A stretch of 64,000 nucleotides of DNA from Desulfuromonadales bacterium (GCA_030145205.1 JAQYVZ010000003.1:62001-126000), one strand, 5' to 3'. Shown: positions 37,028-45,856, numbered from the stretch's first letter. Notes: generated from the sequence alone by a model not told the origin. Made by a program: numbers and translations.

Positions 37028-38275
37028 CTAACGGTTCATACTATCCAAAAATTCCTGGTTGGTTTCGGTTTCGCCGAGCTTGTCGAGCAGGAATTCCATG
37101 CTGTCGACCACATTCATCGACGAGAGAACCTTGCGCAGCAGCCAGATCCGCTGCAGGTTGATTTCACCGGTCAGCAGTTCTTCACGCCGGGTCCCCGACT
37201 TGTTGATGTCGATGGCCGGGAAGGTCCGCTTGTCCACCAGGCGACGGTCGAGCAGCAACTCCATGTTACCGGTGCCTTTGAACTCCTCGAAGATGACCTC
37301 ATCCATCTTGCTGCCGGTATCAACCAGAGCCGTGGCGATGATGGTCAGGCTGCCGCCTTCCTCAATGTTGCGGGCAGCGCCGAAAAACCGCTTCGGCTTG
37401 TGGAGGGCATTGGAGTCGACACCGCCGGAAAGAATTTTGCCGGATGGCGGAACCACCGTGTTGTAGGCGCGTGCCAGACGGGTAATCGAATCAAGCAGGA
37501 TGACGACATCGCGCTTATGCTCGACCAGACGGCGGGCTTTCTCAATGACCATTTCGGCAACCTGGACGTGGCGGGTGGCCGGCTCATCAAAAGTCGACGA
37601 GATGACTTCGCCATCGACCGTACGCTGCATGTCAGTCACTTCTTCCGGTCGCTCATCGATCAGCAAAACGATCAGGTAGACTTCCGGGTGGTTCTGCGTA
37701 ATCGAGTTGGCAATGTTCTGCAGCAGAATTGTCTTGCCGGTCCGGGGCGGCGCCACAATCAGGGCTCTCTGCCCCTTGCCGACCGGGGAGACCATGTCGA
37801 CCACGCGCATGCCCAGGTTATCCGGCGTCGTTTCCAGAAAAATACGCTCTTCAGGATAGAGCGGCGTCAGATTGTCGAACAAGGTCTTGTCTTTGGCAAC
37901 CGACGGGTTCTCAAAGTTGACCTCCGACACCTTGAGAAGAGCAAAGTAACGCTCCCCTTCTTTGGGCGGACGGATCTGGCCGGAAACCGTATCACCGGTT
38001 TTCAGATTGAACCGGCGGATCTGCGACGGTGACACATAGATATCATCAGGACCGGGCAGATAGTTGGCATCCGGAGCGCGCAAGAAGCCGAAACCATCCG
38101 GCAGGATTTCCAGGACACCCTCACCGGAGATCGCGCCGTTCTTGGCAGAGGTCGCATTCAGAATACCAAAAATCAGGTCCTGCTTGCGCATCCCCGAAGC
38201 ACCTTCGACCCCAAGGTCATTTGCCATGGTGGCTAGTTCGGTAATCTTCTTTTCTTTCAGTTCCTTCAGGTTCAT
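37028..38275 (-). CDS. rho: Transcription termination factor Rho
   Basis: 415 residues, hexameric RNA helicase. It has an N-terminal helical part ([20 protein letters not shown]), a cold-shock-like RNA-binding domain ([35 protein letters not shown]), Walker [16 protein letters not shown], Walker [18 protein letters not shown], and the R-loop ending in [15 protein letters not shown]. The ATG at 38275 follows ACAAGGAGACACGA. A 57-codon upstream extension of the frame has no supporting ribosome site and is rejected. Confidence 0.97.
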   Translation of the reverse strand: MNLKELKEKKITELATMANDLGVEGASGMRKQDLIFGILNATSAKNGAISGEGVLEILPDGFGFLRAPDANYLPGPDDIYVSPSQIRRFNLKTGDTVSGQIRPPKEGERYFALLKVSEVNFENPSVAKDKTLFDNLTPLYPEERIFLETTPDNLGMRVVDMVSPVGKGQRALIVAPPRTGKTILLQNIANSITQNHPEVYLIVLLIDERPEEVTDMQRTVDGEVISSTFDEPATRHVQVAEMVIEKARRLVEHKRDVVILLDSITRLARAYNTVVPPSGKILSGGVDSNALHKPKRFFGAARNIEEGGSLTIIATALVDTGSKMDEVIFEEFKGTGNMELLLDRRLVDKRTFPAIDINKSGTRREELLTGEINLQRIWLLRKVLSSMNVVDSMEFLLDKLGETETNQEFLDSMNR

Positions 38276-38639
38276 TCGTGTCTCCTTGTACAGTAACGCA
38301 GGGAAGCCCTCTCGCGTCTCATGCACAATATTTGGTCTTCGTCGATGATATTCTTTATGGTCTCTGTTCAGATCAGGTAAGGGTCTTTTTGCAAAGGCGC
38401 CTTTAAAAACGGCAGGTTTGAGGTTCTCCCTTGCAGGAGCCGCCACATAAATGGTCCGGCAGTCAGGTCATAACAGTGTCAATGCGATTCAAATTTTGAA
38501 AACTCAGTTTATTTATTCAGTGGGTATTGTGGTTTGGAATGTCAGTATACAAGCGTGTATCAGATCAATTTATATTTTCGAAAAGGGGGTATGCCACCAG
38601 ATTATTCAAGGAAAGGTCCTTCGTTTCGTTGGGTCATAA
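38276..38639. other. rho leader / gluQ-rho spacer
   Basis: No supported gene. AT-rich on its right half. On the minus strand it should hold the rho promoter and leader (rho genes are often autoregulated through their leaders), but I found no convincing -35/-10 pair or terminator. Confidence 0.4.
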
Positions 38640-39626
38640 TTACCGGGTTTTCCCAGCGCTGTCAATGGCTATTTTACGTTTTTTTTCCAGTATATCCGCT
38701 ACCTGACGATCCGTACGGGGAACCCGCGAAAGATTAAAATGCGGAACAGCCCATGCCAGAATCTCCTCAGGCGTGCCTCCGCAGCCTTCTTTGGGAGGCT
38801 CCTGTCCCAGAAAAAAGAGGGCGCGCCACAGGAGTTCTGCTTCACAACCGGCGGCAATCGACTCGATCACTCCGTGCCGCTTGCTGATTTTCTGGCCGTC
38901 ATCACCCAGGGCCAACGGCAGATGCACATAACGGGGGATCGGGTAACCGAGACAGTTCTGCAGATAAACCTGGCGCGGTGTCGACAGCAGCAGATCCGCG
39001 CCGCGCACCACCTGGTTCACACCTGCTTCGGCATCATCCACAACCACGGCCAGCTGATAAGCGAACAGACCGTCGGCGCGCCGTAGTACAAAATCACCGA
39101 CCGCCTGCGCCAGACACTGCGCGCGCGCGCCATACACACCATCAGTGAAACAGACCTGTTCCTCCGGCACGCGGATTCTCTGCATACGGGGCCGCCGACC
39201 GGGCGGCAAACCGCGACGACATGTCCCCGGGTAGACTGGGCCTTCTTCGCCAGCATGCGGTGCGCTGGCCAAAATCTCCTTGCGCGAGCAGCCACACTCA
39301 AACAGCAGCCCCTGCTGCCGCAAGTGCTCCAGGGCCGACTGATAGGCTTCAGTGCGGCGGCTCTGCCAGACAACCGGCCCATCCCAGACCAGGGCCAACT
39401 GCTCCAGAGTGCGCATGATGGTGTCAGCGGCACCCGGCACCACCCTGGGCTGGTCCAGATCCTCAATCCGCAGCAGCCACTGTCCACCGGTCTGGCGCGC
39501 CAGACAAAAACTGCCGACAGCCGCCACCAGCGACCCGAAATGCAAAGGCCCGGTCGGACTCGGCGCAAACCGTCCGAGGACTGGAACGGACAAGGATTCT
39601 GAGCGGTTTGATTCGACAGCAGTCAT
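38640..39626 (-). CDS. gluQ: Glutamyl-Q tRNA(Asp) synthetase
   Basis: 328 residues. This GluRS paralogue lacks an anticodon-binding domain and glutamylates queuosine on tRNA(Asp). The class-I site is APSPTGPLHFGSLVAAVGS (HIGH equivalent), a zinc site is formed by CGC...YPGTC, and KISKRHGV replaces KMSKS. Its C-terminus ends soon after that region, as expected. I chose the ATG at 39626; the frame reaches 39686 but no ribosome site decides. It is divergent from the Rrf2 regulator gene, so the 39627-39784 region controls both. Confidence 0.9.
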   Translation of the reverse strand: MTAVESNRSESLSVPVLGRFAPSPTGPLHFGSLVAAVGSFCLARQTGGQWLLRIEDLDQPRVVPGAADTIMRTLEQLALVWDGPVVWQSRRTEAYQSALEHLRQQGLLFECGCSRKEILASAPHAGEEGPVYPGTCRRGLPPGRRPRMQRIRVPEEQVCFTDGVYGARAQCLAQAVGDFVLRRADGLFAYQLAVVVDDAEAGVNQVVRGADLLLSTPRQVYLQNCLGYPIPRYVHLPLALGDDGQKISKRHGVIESIAAGCEAELLWRALFFLGQEPPKEGCGGTPEEILAWAVPHFNLSRVPRTDRQVADILEKKRKIAIDSAGKTR

Positions 39627-39713
39627 GCGTGTGATGATGGCTCTGCCGGCCGATCTTGTCAACTTCTCCCGGCTGGTTCCATGCAATCGTACTCACAAAA
39701 GACTGACAAAAAG

Positions 39714-39760
39714 TTGACAAAACCCGAAAAAACGACTATTTGATTAGAGATTTTGTCAAC
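39714..39760 (+). promoter_or_regulatory. Promoter and inverted-repeat operator upstream of the Rrf2 gene
   Basis: TTGACA (39714-39719), 17 bases, TATTTG (39737-39742). A 10-bp inverted repeat, gttgacaaaa (39713-39722) and ttttgtcaac (39751-39760), covers the -35 box and the region just after the start. Another ttgtcaac copy lies near 39656, close to the gluQ start. This suits autoregulation by a dimeric Rrf2 protein. Confidence 0.55.
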
Positions 39761-39784
39761 TTTATCTATGGGAGGCACCTGACC

Positions 39785-40240
39785 TTGATTATCACTCGTG
39801 CCACTGAATACGCGATCCGCGCAGTTCTCTTCATGGCAGCTCAACCCCCTGGAGAAATTGTCTACAAACGCGACATCTGCAAGGCCCAGGAAGTTACTCC
39901 TGCTTTCCTGACCAAGATCTTGCAACCCCTGATCAAAGAGGGGATTGTCGGTTCCCAGCGTGGTGTCGGCGGAGGGTTTTTCCTGACTCGGGACCCCTCT
40001 GAAATCACGCTGCTCGACGTGGTTAAAACCCAGGAGGGCCCGGTTTACCTCAATCAGTGTCTGATTGAGCAAGGCAGCTGCAGCCGCGAATTCTTCTGCC
40101 CGGTTCATGGCGCCTGGAAGGAAATCCGCGAGGAATTCATGGCGATGCTCGATCGTTATGATTTTGCATCCATGGCAGCGCAGCAGGGTCAGTTCCATCC
40201 GGAAAGCCTGCTTGCAGCCAAAAACCCGGAAAAAGAATAA
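39785..40240 (+). CDS. Rrf2-family transcriptional regulator with Cys cluster
   Basis: 151 residues. Winged-helix DNA-binding domain: ITRATEYAIRAVLFMAAQP, DICKAQEVTPAFLTKILQPLIKEGIVGSQRGVGGGFFLTRDP. The sensor loop holds three cysteines (QCLIEQGSCSREFFC, spacing Cx6Cx5C), like the iron-sulfur ligands of IscR and NsrR. I take the TTG at 39785 as start, since GGGAGG lies nine bases upstream; the longer frame begins inside the operator. The regulator probably senses redox, NO or iron-sulfur status. Its neighbour is a decahaem cytochrome-porin pair, a likely target. Confidence 0.88.
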   Translation: MIITRATEYAIRAVLFMAAQPPGEIVYKRDICKAQEVTPAFLTKILQPLIKEGIVGSQRGVGGGFFLTRDPSEITLLDVVKTQEGPVYLNQCLIEQGSCSREFFCPVHGAWKEIREEFMAMLDRYDFASMAAQQGQFHPESLLAAKNPEKE

Positions 40241-40589
40241 AAAATACCCTGGAGACCAGGAGGGCAAGTCGTCCAGGGCAAAGTGGGAAACTGCGTCCAG
40301 CTTCCCTTGTGAATTTGCTGATCACTGAAATTATACCTTCAAGTATCGTAAACACCAGTGGTACAGGGCTTTTTTAATATTTTAATCGTTTAAGGGAGAT
40401 CCACCCGCGACCACGAGTCGCATCCTGACAGTCCCGGCATCGGCAAGATATTGCGAATATCCCCGGTCCGCAGAGCGTAATCACGCTTGTTGTTTCAACG
40501 TTTGCACTGTATCATACCGTTTGAACAAGCTCATTGCTGCCCTCTGCGAGTCAACAACCCGCGTGGCAATGCATCAAGGAGCCTTGACC
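40241..40589. other. Spacer between Rrf2 gene and decahaem cytochrome gene
   Basis: No supported gene. An imperfect 7-bp inverted repeat (ccctgga at 40247, tccaggg at 40272) follows the regulator stop, a weak terminator candidate. A short gttgtttcaac palindrome lies near 40489. The promoter of the cytochrome gene is expected here but not clear. Confidence 0.4.
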
Positions 40590-41570
40590 TTGCGACACCT
40601 TCTGTTCAGCTGCCTGCTTTTTTTGGGTCTATTGGCTGCCGCCTGCGGTACGGTCGACAGTTTGAAATCGGCCAGGCCGATTGCTCCGATCACAGAGTAC
40701 GAAGCTCTGCTGGTCGGCAGCCTTGAAGCCAACTATATCGGTGACGAAAGCTGCCTGAAGAGCTGCCACAAACACGACAAGATCGCCAGCGACTTCAAGC
40801 ACTCCGTCCATGGTGACCAGATTTCCGGTGAAACCGGCTTGCCGCTGGTTAATTGTGAATCCTGCCACGGCCCCGGCAGTCTGGCCATTGAGCATGCCGC
40901 CGAAACACAGAAGTGCGCTTTTGACACCCTGATCCCTCTTGAAGAGCTCCCCGCCCAAGCCCAATCGATGCTCTGCCTGAAATGCCATTCCGCCGCATCG
41001 ACGCCGATCCTGCACAACTGGACGGCGAGCACGCATGCCAACAACGACGTCAGCTGCTTCGATTGCCACCAGTTGCACAAAGGCCCGCAGCAGAAAGTCG
41101 ATCGGCATGAACAGGAGCAGATCTGCTTCAGCTGTCACCAGGAAGTGCGCATGCAGTTTGCCCAGTTCTCTCACCACCCGCTGCATCAGAAGGTGGTCTG
41201 TTCCGACTGCCACAATTCGCACGGTGGTACCCAGGAAAAATCCCTGTTGGGCAGTACGACCCGGGAGGTCTGCACACGCTGCCACATGGAATACCAGGGA
41301 CCTTTTGTGTACGAGCATGCCGACATCACAGAAGACTGCATCACGTGCCACGTTCCGCATGGATCGCCTAACAAGCCACTGCTGCAAGTCAGCCAGCCGT
41401 TCCTTTGTTTACAGTGCCACACGGGACACCTGAGCAGCCACTACGAGGAAACGCTCGATAGTCTGGCAGGCAAGCAGGCGTTTTACAATCGCTGCACCGA
41501 TTGTCACTCCGCCATCCACGGGACCGATATCCCTTCGGCCCACGGTCGCGGCTCTTTTATTGCCCGCTGA
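40590..41570 (+). CDS. Decahaem c-type cytochrome lipoprotein, MtrA/DmsE family
   Basis: 326 residues. A lipoprotein signal (RHLLFSCLLFLGLLAAAC, cysteine 19) starts at TTG 40590, eight bases after AAGGAG; the frame is open from 40521 but those residues do not belong to a signal peptide. Haem sites: nine CXXCH (CESCH, CLKCH, CFDCH, CFSCH, CSDCH, CTRCH, CITCH, CLQCH, CTDCH), plus an N-terminal CLKSCH with three residues between the cysteines. Ten sites are expected for MtrA/DmsE. Such proteins carry electrons across the periplasm into an outer-membrane barrel; the next gene encodes one. Lipid anchoring is unusual for MtrA. No extracellular MtrC-like partner is encoded nearby. Confidence 0.9.
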   Translation: MRHLLFSCLLFLGLLAAACGTVDSLKSARPIAPITEYEALLVGSLEANYIGDESCLKSCHKHDKIASDFKHSVHGDQISGETGLPLVNCESCHGPGSLAIEHAAETQKCAFDTLIPLEELPAQAQSMLCLKCHSAASTPILHNWTASTHANNDVSCFDCHQLHKGPQQKVDRHEQEQICFSCHQEVRMQFAQFSHHPLHQKVVCSDCHNSHGGTQEKSLLGSTTREVCTRCHMEYQGPFVYEHADITEDCITCHVPHGSPNKPLLQVSQPFLCLQCHTGHLSSHYEETLDSLAGKQAFYNRCTDCHSAIHGTDIPSAHGRGSFIAR

Positions 41571-41596
41571 CGGAATCGGAACCAAGGACTGATTTC

Positions 41597-43645
41597 ATGT
41601 TCAAGGTCGACATTGCACATTTTTCCGGACTGAGCCGACTCCTGATCGCGACGGGACTTATGTGCCTTACTGCGGCAACCCCGCTGTGGGCCAACATGGA
41701 AGAATCGTTTGAACAAGACTCTCACCAGATCGAGACCAGCATCGGCTATCGCGGCGTCAGTATCGACGATCACGCGGGACGTGCCAAAGAATATGACAGC
41801 CTGATCTCTAGCCCCACGTTTGACCTTGTCTACCGGGGCAGCTGCTCGTACAGCGAAAACTTTGTGGATGTCCACTATCTGAACGACAAGGACTATTATC
41901 TCGAAACCGACTTCAATATCCGTTCGCGGGTTCGCGTCCGTTTTTTGAACGAACGACTCTACCATGCCCTGGATCATTTCCCCTATGACACCGCGAGCGA
42001 TCCGGAGGCCAGGTCAGACGTGATCTTCGACGGGAATCTGCGGGTCAACTACACGGATCAAGACCCTGGCAAGGACTACTTCCTGCAGGTTGACCAAACG
42101 GAAGCGTTTGTGCGTTACAAATTCCCTGACTACCCAGCACATGCCAGCATCAAGTACTGGCGCTGGGAGAAGAAAGGTTCCCGGCAGCTGCGCTATGTCA
42201 ATGAAGACTGCACGAGCTGCCACATGCAGAGCCGCACCCTGCAAGTCGACCAGGTCACCGAAGAGGTCACTGCCGGCGTTGATGCGCACCTCGGCCTTGT
42301 CGACCTGATCTTCGAGCAGGTAGTCCGCACCTCCCGGAACAAGGCCGCCACCCCGGTTGATTCTTTTGGACTGAGTAGAGGCCGGCGAGACCCGGGGGAA
42401 TACCAGCATGATGACGCGCCCGACGCCAGCTTCACGCAAAGCACACTGAAAACGCACACGACACTCGGCGGCGGCTTTGTTGCCAGCGCCAGCGCTGCCA
42501 TCGGCAAACGTGAAAACGAATCCTCCCTGCAGGATGTCTCGTCTTCTAATGCGGAAACCGACTTCCGCAAACTCACTGCTGATACAACTTACTTCCCCTC
42601 GAAACATTGGACCCTGAATCTGCGCTACCGGAGGCTTGATCTTAATCAGGACAACCCCTCCTATATTGAAATGGATGGGGCCATCAAGTCGCCCTTTGCC
42701 GTGCGGGAAAGTCTCGATCTGGAGCGCAGTTACTACGAAGCGTCCCTCAGCTACCGCCCCTCAGCTCGACTGACCCTGAAGGGCAACTACCATCGGGAGG
42801 ACATCCACCGCAGCAACACCAATGGCCCGGTTGACAGCGTCATCGACCCCTATTGGGAGCTGCCTGAGGATGAAACGATTCAGAAGGCCCGGTTGACCGT
42901 TTCGGCACGTTTTCTGAAAAAGAATGCCTTAAAGTTGCAAGGCTGGTACGAATATCAGACCTCGGACGACCCTGCTTACAGCATTTCTATCGAAGAGGGT
43001 CAAACCCTGTATCTCAGTGCCATCTATCGCCACAACCCCCGCTGGGGTGGAACCCTCAGTGCTCGTTTCAGAGAATTGAGAAACACCGGCTACCGTTCCA
43101 GCCAGTTTGATGAGACAGACACGCTCTTGTACGTCGACCAGGATCGCAAGCAATGGCAACACAATGCCAGCATGGGCCTCTGGTTCATCCCCCGGGAAGG
43201 CGTGTCATTCGATGTCAATTACGGCTACCTTGGCTCTCACATCGAGCAGGACCTTCTGTATGGTCATACAGCCCCATCCTACGCCATTGAAGATCAGGCA
43301 GATTACCGTCAGACGGTGCACACCCTCTCGGCCGGCGTCAACTGGCAGATCTCGCAACAGATAAACTGTCGCCTCGAAGGCTATCAGATCCTCTCCAAGG
43401 CGAAATTTTCGCCCGATTTCCCAACGGAAACGCTTGCAATCGGCGTAGCCTCCAACGACGACCTTGAAGAGGTCAGCCAGGTCGACTTGCAGCAGAAGGG
43501 TCTCAAAGGTCGCGTCGACTGGAAGTTCAATGAGCAGTGGCGTGCCAACCTCGAAATGACCTTGGACGATTATGAGGACAAAGACAGCGATCTGTTCGAC
43601 GGTACGGTCGAAACCTGTATGGTCAACCTGACCCGTTCCTGGTAA
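41597..43645 (+). CDS. MtrB/PioB-like outer-membrane barrel with CXXCH motif
   Basis: 682 residues. Signal peptide FSGLSRLLIATGLMCLTAATPLWAN, then a long alternating beta-strand protein with many aromatic strands (WTLNLRYRRLDLNQ, YYEASLSYRPSARLTLKG, GVSFDVNYGYLGS) ending in ...CMVNLTRSW, a terminal aromatic typical of outer-membrane proteins. This fits the MtrB/PioB family that sheathes a decahaem cytochrome. At residues 205-209 it has CTSCH, a haem-attachment motif not expected in a barrel. ATG at 41597 follows AAGGA. It lies 26 bases after the decahaem gene, so both form one conduit operon. Confidence 0.82.
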   Translation: MFKVDIAHFSGLSRLLIATGLMCLTAATPLWANMEESFEQDSHQIETSIGYRGVSIDDHAGRAKEYDSLISSPTFDLVYRGSCSYSENFVDVHYLNDKDYYLETDFNIRSRVRVRFLNERLYHALDHFPYDTASDPEARSDVIFDGNLRVNYTDQDPGKDYFLQVDQTEAFVRYKFPDYPAHASIKYWRWEKKGSRQLRYVNEDCTSCHMQSRTLQVDQVTEEVTAGVDAHLGLVDLIFEQVVRTSRNKAATPVDSFGLSRGRRDPGEYQHDDAPDASFTQSTLKTHTTLGGGFVASASAAIGKRENESSLQDVSSSNAETDFRKLTADTTYFPSKHWTLNLRYRRLDLNQDNPSYIEMDGAIKSPFAVRESLDLERSYYEASLSYRPSARLTLKGNYHREDIHRSNTNGPVDSVIDPYWELPEDETIQKARLTVSARFLKKNALKLQGWYEYQTSDDPAYSISIEEGQTLYLSAIYRHNPRWGGTLSARFRELRNTGYRSSQFDETDTLLYVDQDRKQWQHNASMGLWFIPREGVSFDVNYGYLGSHIEQDLLYGHTAPSYAIEDQADYRQTVHTLSAGVNWQISQQINCRLEGYQILSKAKFSPDFPTETLAIGVASNDDLEEVSQVDLQQKGLKGRVDWKFNEQWRANLEMTLDDYEDKDSDLFDGTVETCMVNLTRSW

Positions 43646-43693
43646 GCGTCCCGGTTCATCAGCAGTGTCAGGCACGCCGACTGGCGGAATTCA

Positions 43694-43722
43694 TTGACAA
43701 CCCACTGACATTTCGCTAGAGT
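43694..43722 (+). promoter_or_regulatory. Sigma-70 promoter of the metX riboswitch transcript
   Basis: TTGACA (43694-43699), 17 bases, TAGAGT (43717-43722). The predicted start near 43729 lies about 12 bases before the SAM-I aptamer. Confidence 0.65.
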
Positions 43723-43740
43723 TTTCCCTAACATAAGTAC

Positions 43741-43863
43741 GTCTTTATCCAGAGTGGCGGAGGGATTGGCCCGACGATGCCACAGCAACCGGTCTGCTGA
43801 AGCGACAGCATCAGCAGATGCCAGGTGCTAATTCCTACCCCCGAATGGGGGAGAGATGAGGAC
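43741..43863 (+). promoter_or_regulatory. SAM-I (S-box) riboswitch aptamer
   Basis: All S-box landmarks occur in order: P1 5' strand GTCTTTATC, then AGAG, GGAGGGATTGGCCCGACGA, GCAACC, a P3 hairpin (GTCTGCTGA...TCAGCAGA), AGGTGCTAATTCCTACCC and the P1 3' strand GATGAGGAC. The two P1 strands pair over nine positions with two G-U. It senses S-adenosylmethionine and lies above a terminator and metX. Confidence 0.95.
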
Positions 43864-43899
43864 GGAACCTGCAGCGTCTTGGTCAATCTGTCTCTGCAT

Positions 43900-43933
43900 G
43901 GTCCCTTCTCACTCTTTGGGAAGGGACCTTTTT
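43900..43933 (+). terminator. Riboswitch-controlled terminator before metX
   Basis: GGTCCCTT and AAGGGACC form a strong stem followed by five U residues, 13 bases before the metX ATG. Fits a transcriptional OFF switch: SAM bound, terminator formed, metX silent. Confidence 0.9.
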
Positions 43934-43945
43934 ATTGGAGCGCTC

Positions 43946-45073
43946 ATGACCGGGTCGGTTGGTCTTGTCACAACCCAAATCGCTGAATTCGACACCGAAC
44001 TTCAGCTCGAAAGCGGTCGGCTGCTGGGTCCGATTGCCCTGGCGTACGAAACCTATGGGACCTTGAGCCCGGCCAGGGACAACGCCATCTGGGTCGCCCA
44101 CGCCTGGACCGGCGATGCCCACGCCGCAGGCAAGCTCAGCGCCGACGACCGCCGCTCCGGCTGGTGGGACGACATGATCGGCCCCGGCAAGGTGCTGGAC
44201 ACCGACCGCTTTTTCGTCATCTGCTCAAACGTGATCGGCTCCTGCTTCGGATCGACCGGTCCGACCAGCATCAACCCGCGCACCGGCAAACCGTACAACC
44301 TGTCTTTTCCAGTGATCATGGTGCGCGACATGGTGCGCGCCCAGCAGTTGCTGCTCGACCACCTCGGCATCGACCAAGTGCTGACCGTCATCGGCGGCAG
44401 CATGGGAGCGATGCAGGCTCTGGAGTGGGCGGTCCATTATCCGGAGCGCACCCGCTCGATCATTCCAATCGCCGGCTCCGGCTGCCAATCGCCGATGGCT
44501 GTCTCGCTGAACACGGTAGCCCGCCAGGCAATCTACAACGACCCCTTGTGGCGGAAGGGCAACTACAAACCGGAACACCCTCCGGCTGATGGTCTGGCCC
44601 TGGCGCGCTCAATCGGCCACATTTCGTTCCTGTCAGATGAGTCGATGCACCTCAAGTTCGGCCGCCGCTTCTCGGTTCGCGACGGCATCTTCGACTTTTT
44701 CGGGCAGTACGAAGTCGAGCGCTACCTCGAATACAACGGTCGGAATTTCGTCGACCGTTTCGACACCAACAGCTTCCTCTACCTGGCTAAGGCGCTCGAC
44801 CTGTACGACGTCGCCTGGGGCTTCGATGGCCTCGCAGAGGCGATTTCCCATATCAGCTGCGCCTCTCTCTGGTTTGCGTTCACCTCAGACTGGCTCTACC
44901 CCCCCTACCAGACGGAGGTGGTGGTCAAGGAGCTCGAAGCCCAAGGTAAACTGGTCGAATATCACTTGATCGAATCGGATTACGGCCACGACTCCTTCCT
45001 GGTTGAACCGGAAAAATTCACGCCGAAAGTTGTGGACTTTCTTGACCGACTCACAGGTGGACAGAGGACCTGA
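43946..45073 (+). CDS. metX: Homoserine O-acetyltransferase
   Basis: 375 residues, alpha/beta hydrolase. Acetylates homoserine for methionine synthesis. Nucleophile elbow [21 protein letters not shown] (serine about 151), then the aspartate region [14 protein letters not shown] and histidine in [14 protein letters not shown]. The family opening [31 protein letters not shown] is present. ATG 43946 has GGAG seven bases upstream; the frame extends left into the riboswitch terminator and is rejected there. The S-box makes methionine-cycle control direct. metW, often next to metX, is not here. Confidence 0.95.
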   Translation: MTGSVGLVTTQIAEFDTELQLESGRLLGPIALAYETYGTLSPARDNAIWVAHAWTGDAHAAGKLSADDRRSGWWDDMIGPGKVLDTDRFFVICSNVIGSCFGSTGPTSINPRTGKPYNLSFPVIMVRDMVRAQQLLLDHLGIDQVLTVIGGSMGAMQALEWAVHYPERTRSIIPIAGSGCQSPMAVSLNTVARQAIYNDPLWRKGNYKPEHPPADGLALARSIGHISFLSDESMHLKFGRRFSVRDGIFDFFGQYEVERYLEYNGRNFVDRFDTNSFLYLAKALDLYDVAWGFDGLAEAISHISCASLWFAFTSDWLYPPYQTEVVVKELEAQGKLVEYHLIESDYGHDSFLVEPEKFTPKVVDFLDRLTGGQRT

Positions 45074-45196
45074 CGCGCTCTTTATAACCCGTCCCACCCC
45101 TGGATTTCCGCCGGCAGATTCTGTTGACTTCAAACGCCTTTTCGGGTTATCTATTAAAGATAGAATTTATGTTTTTTTGAGGGGGCGGAGGAAACG

Positions 45197-45244
45197 ATGC
45201 CCTTGACCAACCACCAGGCCTCGGAGAACCACAAGCCGCTGTAG
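45197..45244 (+). CDS. Candidate 15-aa leader ORF
   Basis: ATG at 45197 preceded by GGAGGAAACG, an ideal ribosome site, encodes MPLTNHQASENHKPL. Its stop TAG lies inside the 5' arm of the terminator at 45236-45272. It could be a leader peptide coupled to that terminator, or a chance frame at the end of the metX transcript. Confidence 0.3.
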   Translation: MPLTNHQASENHKPL

Positions 45245-45272
45245 CTGACATCACGTCAGGCAGCGGTTTTTT
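45236..45272 (+). terminator. Terminator downstream of metX
   Basis: Nested stem: CCGCTG/CAGCGG outside and CTGAC/GTCAG inside, followed by six U residues. It ends the metX transcript or attenuates the small gene at 45383. Confidence 0.85.
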
Positions 45273-45382
45273 GTTTTTCTCCAGACACCGGTTTCAGGGA
45301 CACTGCATAGCGACACCACCCGAGTGGCACCAGGATGTTTGCGCCACTCAAGCAGCGGGGAAGGTTCCTCGCGGAGGTCAAC

Positions 45383-45631
45383 ATGCCCGAACGAATTATC
45401 CGCAAACAGGAAGGCGAGCGTCACATCGAGGCGATTTTTCCGGACGGCACTGCCCACCATGTTCTGCCGCGCGTGCTTGATGTGCTGCTGGAAAACAACA
45501 GTGTCGCCAGATTTAGACGCGTGAGCGGCTGGGTTACAGTCGGCCTCGATCCGATCCGGGCCAAACGCAGAAGCGATGTTTGCCCGCTCTACTATGGTCC
45601 AGAACGACGTGCGATGCGCTGGGCCGTTTAA
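45383..45631 (+). CDS. Conserved-looking small protein, unknown function (82 aa)
   Basis: 82 residues: PERIIRKQEGERHIEAIFPDGTAHHVLPRVLDVLLENNSVARFRRVSGWVTVG..., ending in a basic stretch with one cysteine (RAKRRSDVCPLYYGPERRAMRW). No signal peptide or membrane segment. The composition and a good ribosome site (GCGGAGGTCAAC) support a real gene. I do not recognise a family with confidence. It lies 110 bases after the terminator behind metX, and an imperfect gagtggc/gccactc pair precedes it. Confidence 0.65.
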   Translation: MPERIIRKQEGERHIEAIFPDGTAHHVLPRVLDVLLENNSVARFRRVSGWVTVGLDPIRAKRRSDVCPLYYGPERRAMRWAV

Positions 45632-45673
45632 CCTGCGTTGATTGTTGCCAACACGAACGCGTCTCGAAGAACG

Positions 45674-45856
45674 TTACTTCTTTTTCTTCTCGTCAAACAA
45701 ATCCATCTGTGTGTAGCGGTGTTTTTCCACCTTGAACGGCAGGGGGTAGTAACGGGGACATTCCACCAGCAGGCTGCTCACCGGCTGTTTGCAGGGTCGC
45801 AGGCATTTGATGCAGAGCGGGTTGAGATTCTTGTCGGACGTGTCAATTGCGTTCAT
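45674..45856 (-). CDS. Small cysteine-containing protein coupled to selU (60 aa)
   Basis: 60 residues with cysteines in CIKCLRPCKQ and ECPRYYPLPF, ending in a lysine run (DEKKKK). Four cysteines in this spacing suggest metal or cluster binding. Its ATG overlaps the selU stop by four bases (ATGA), which argues strongly for a translated gene in the selU operon. Function unknown; a link to selenium or sulfur handling is only suggested by position. Confidence 0.65.
   Translation of the reverse strand: MNAIDTSDKNLNPLCIKCLRPCKQPVSSLLVECPRYYPLPFKVEKHRYTQMDLFDEKKKK

Noticed and set aside
45181-45245. Known riboswitch (SAH or similar) in the G-rich stretch after metX
   Set aside because: I compared with the SAH, SAM-II and GEMM consensus from memory and found no convincing match.
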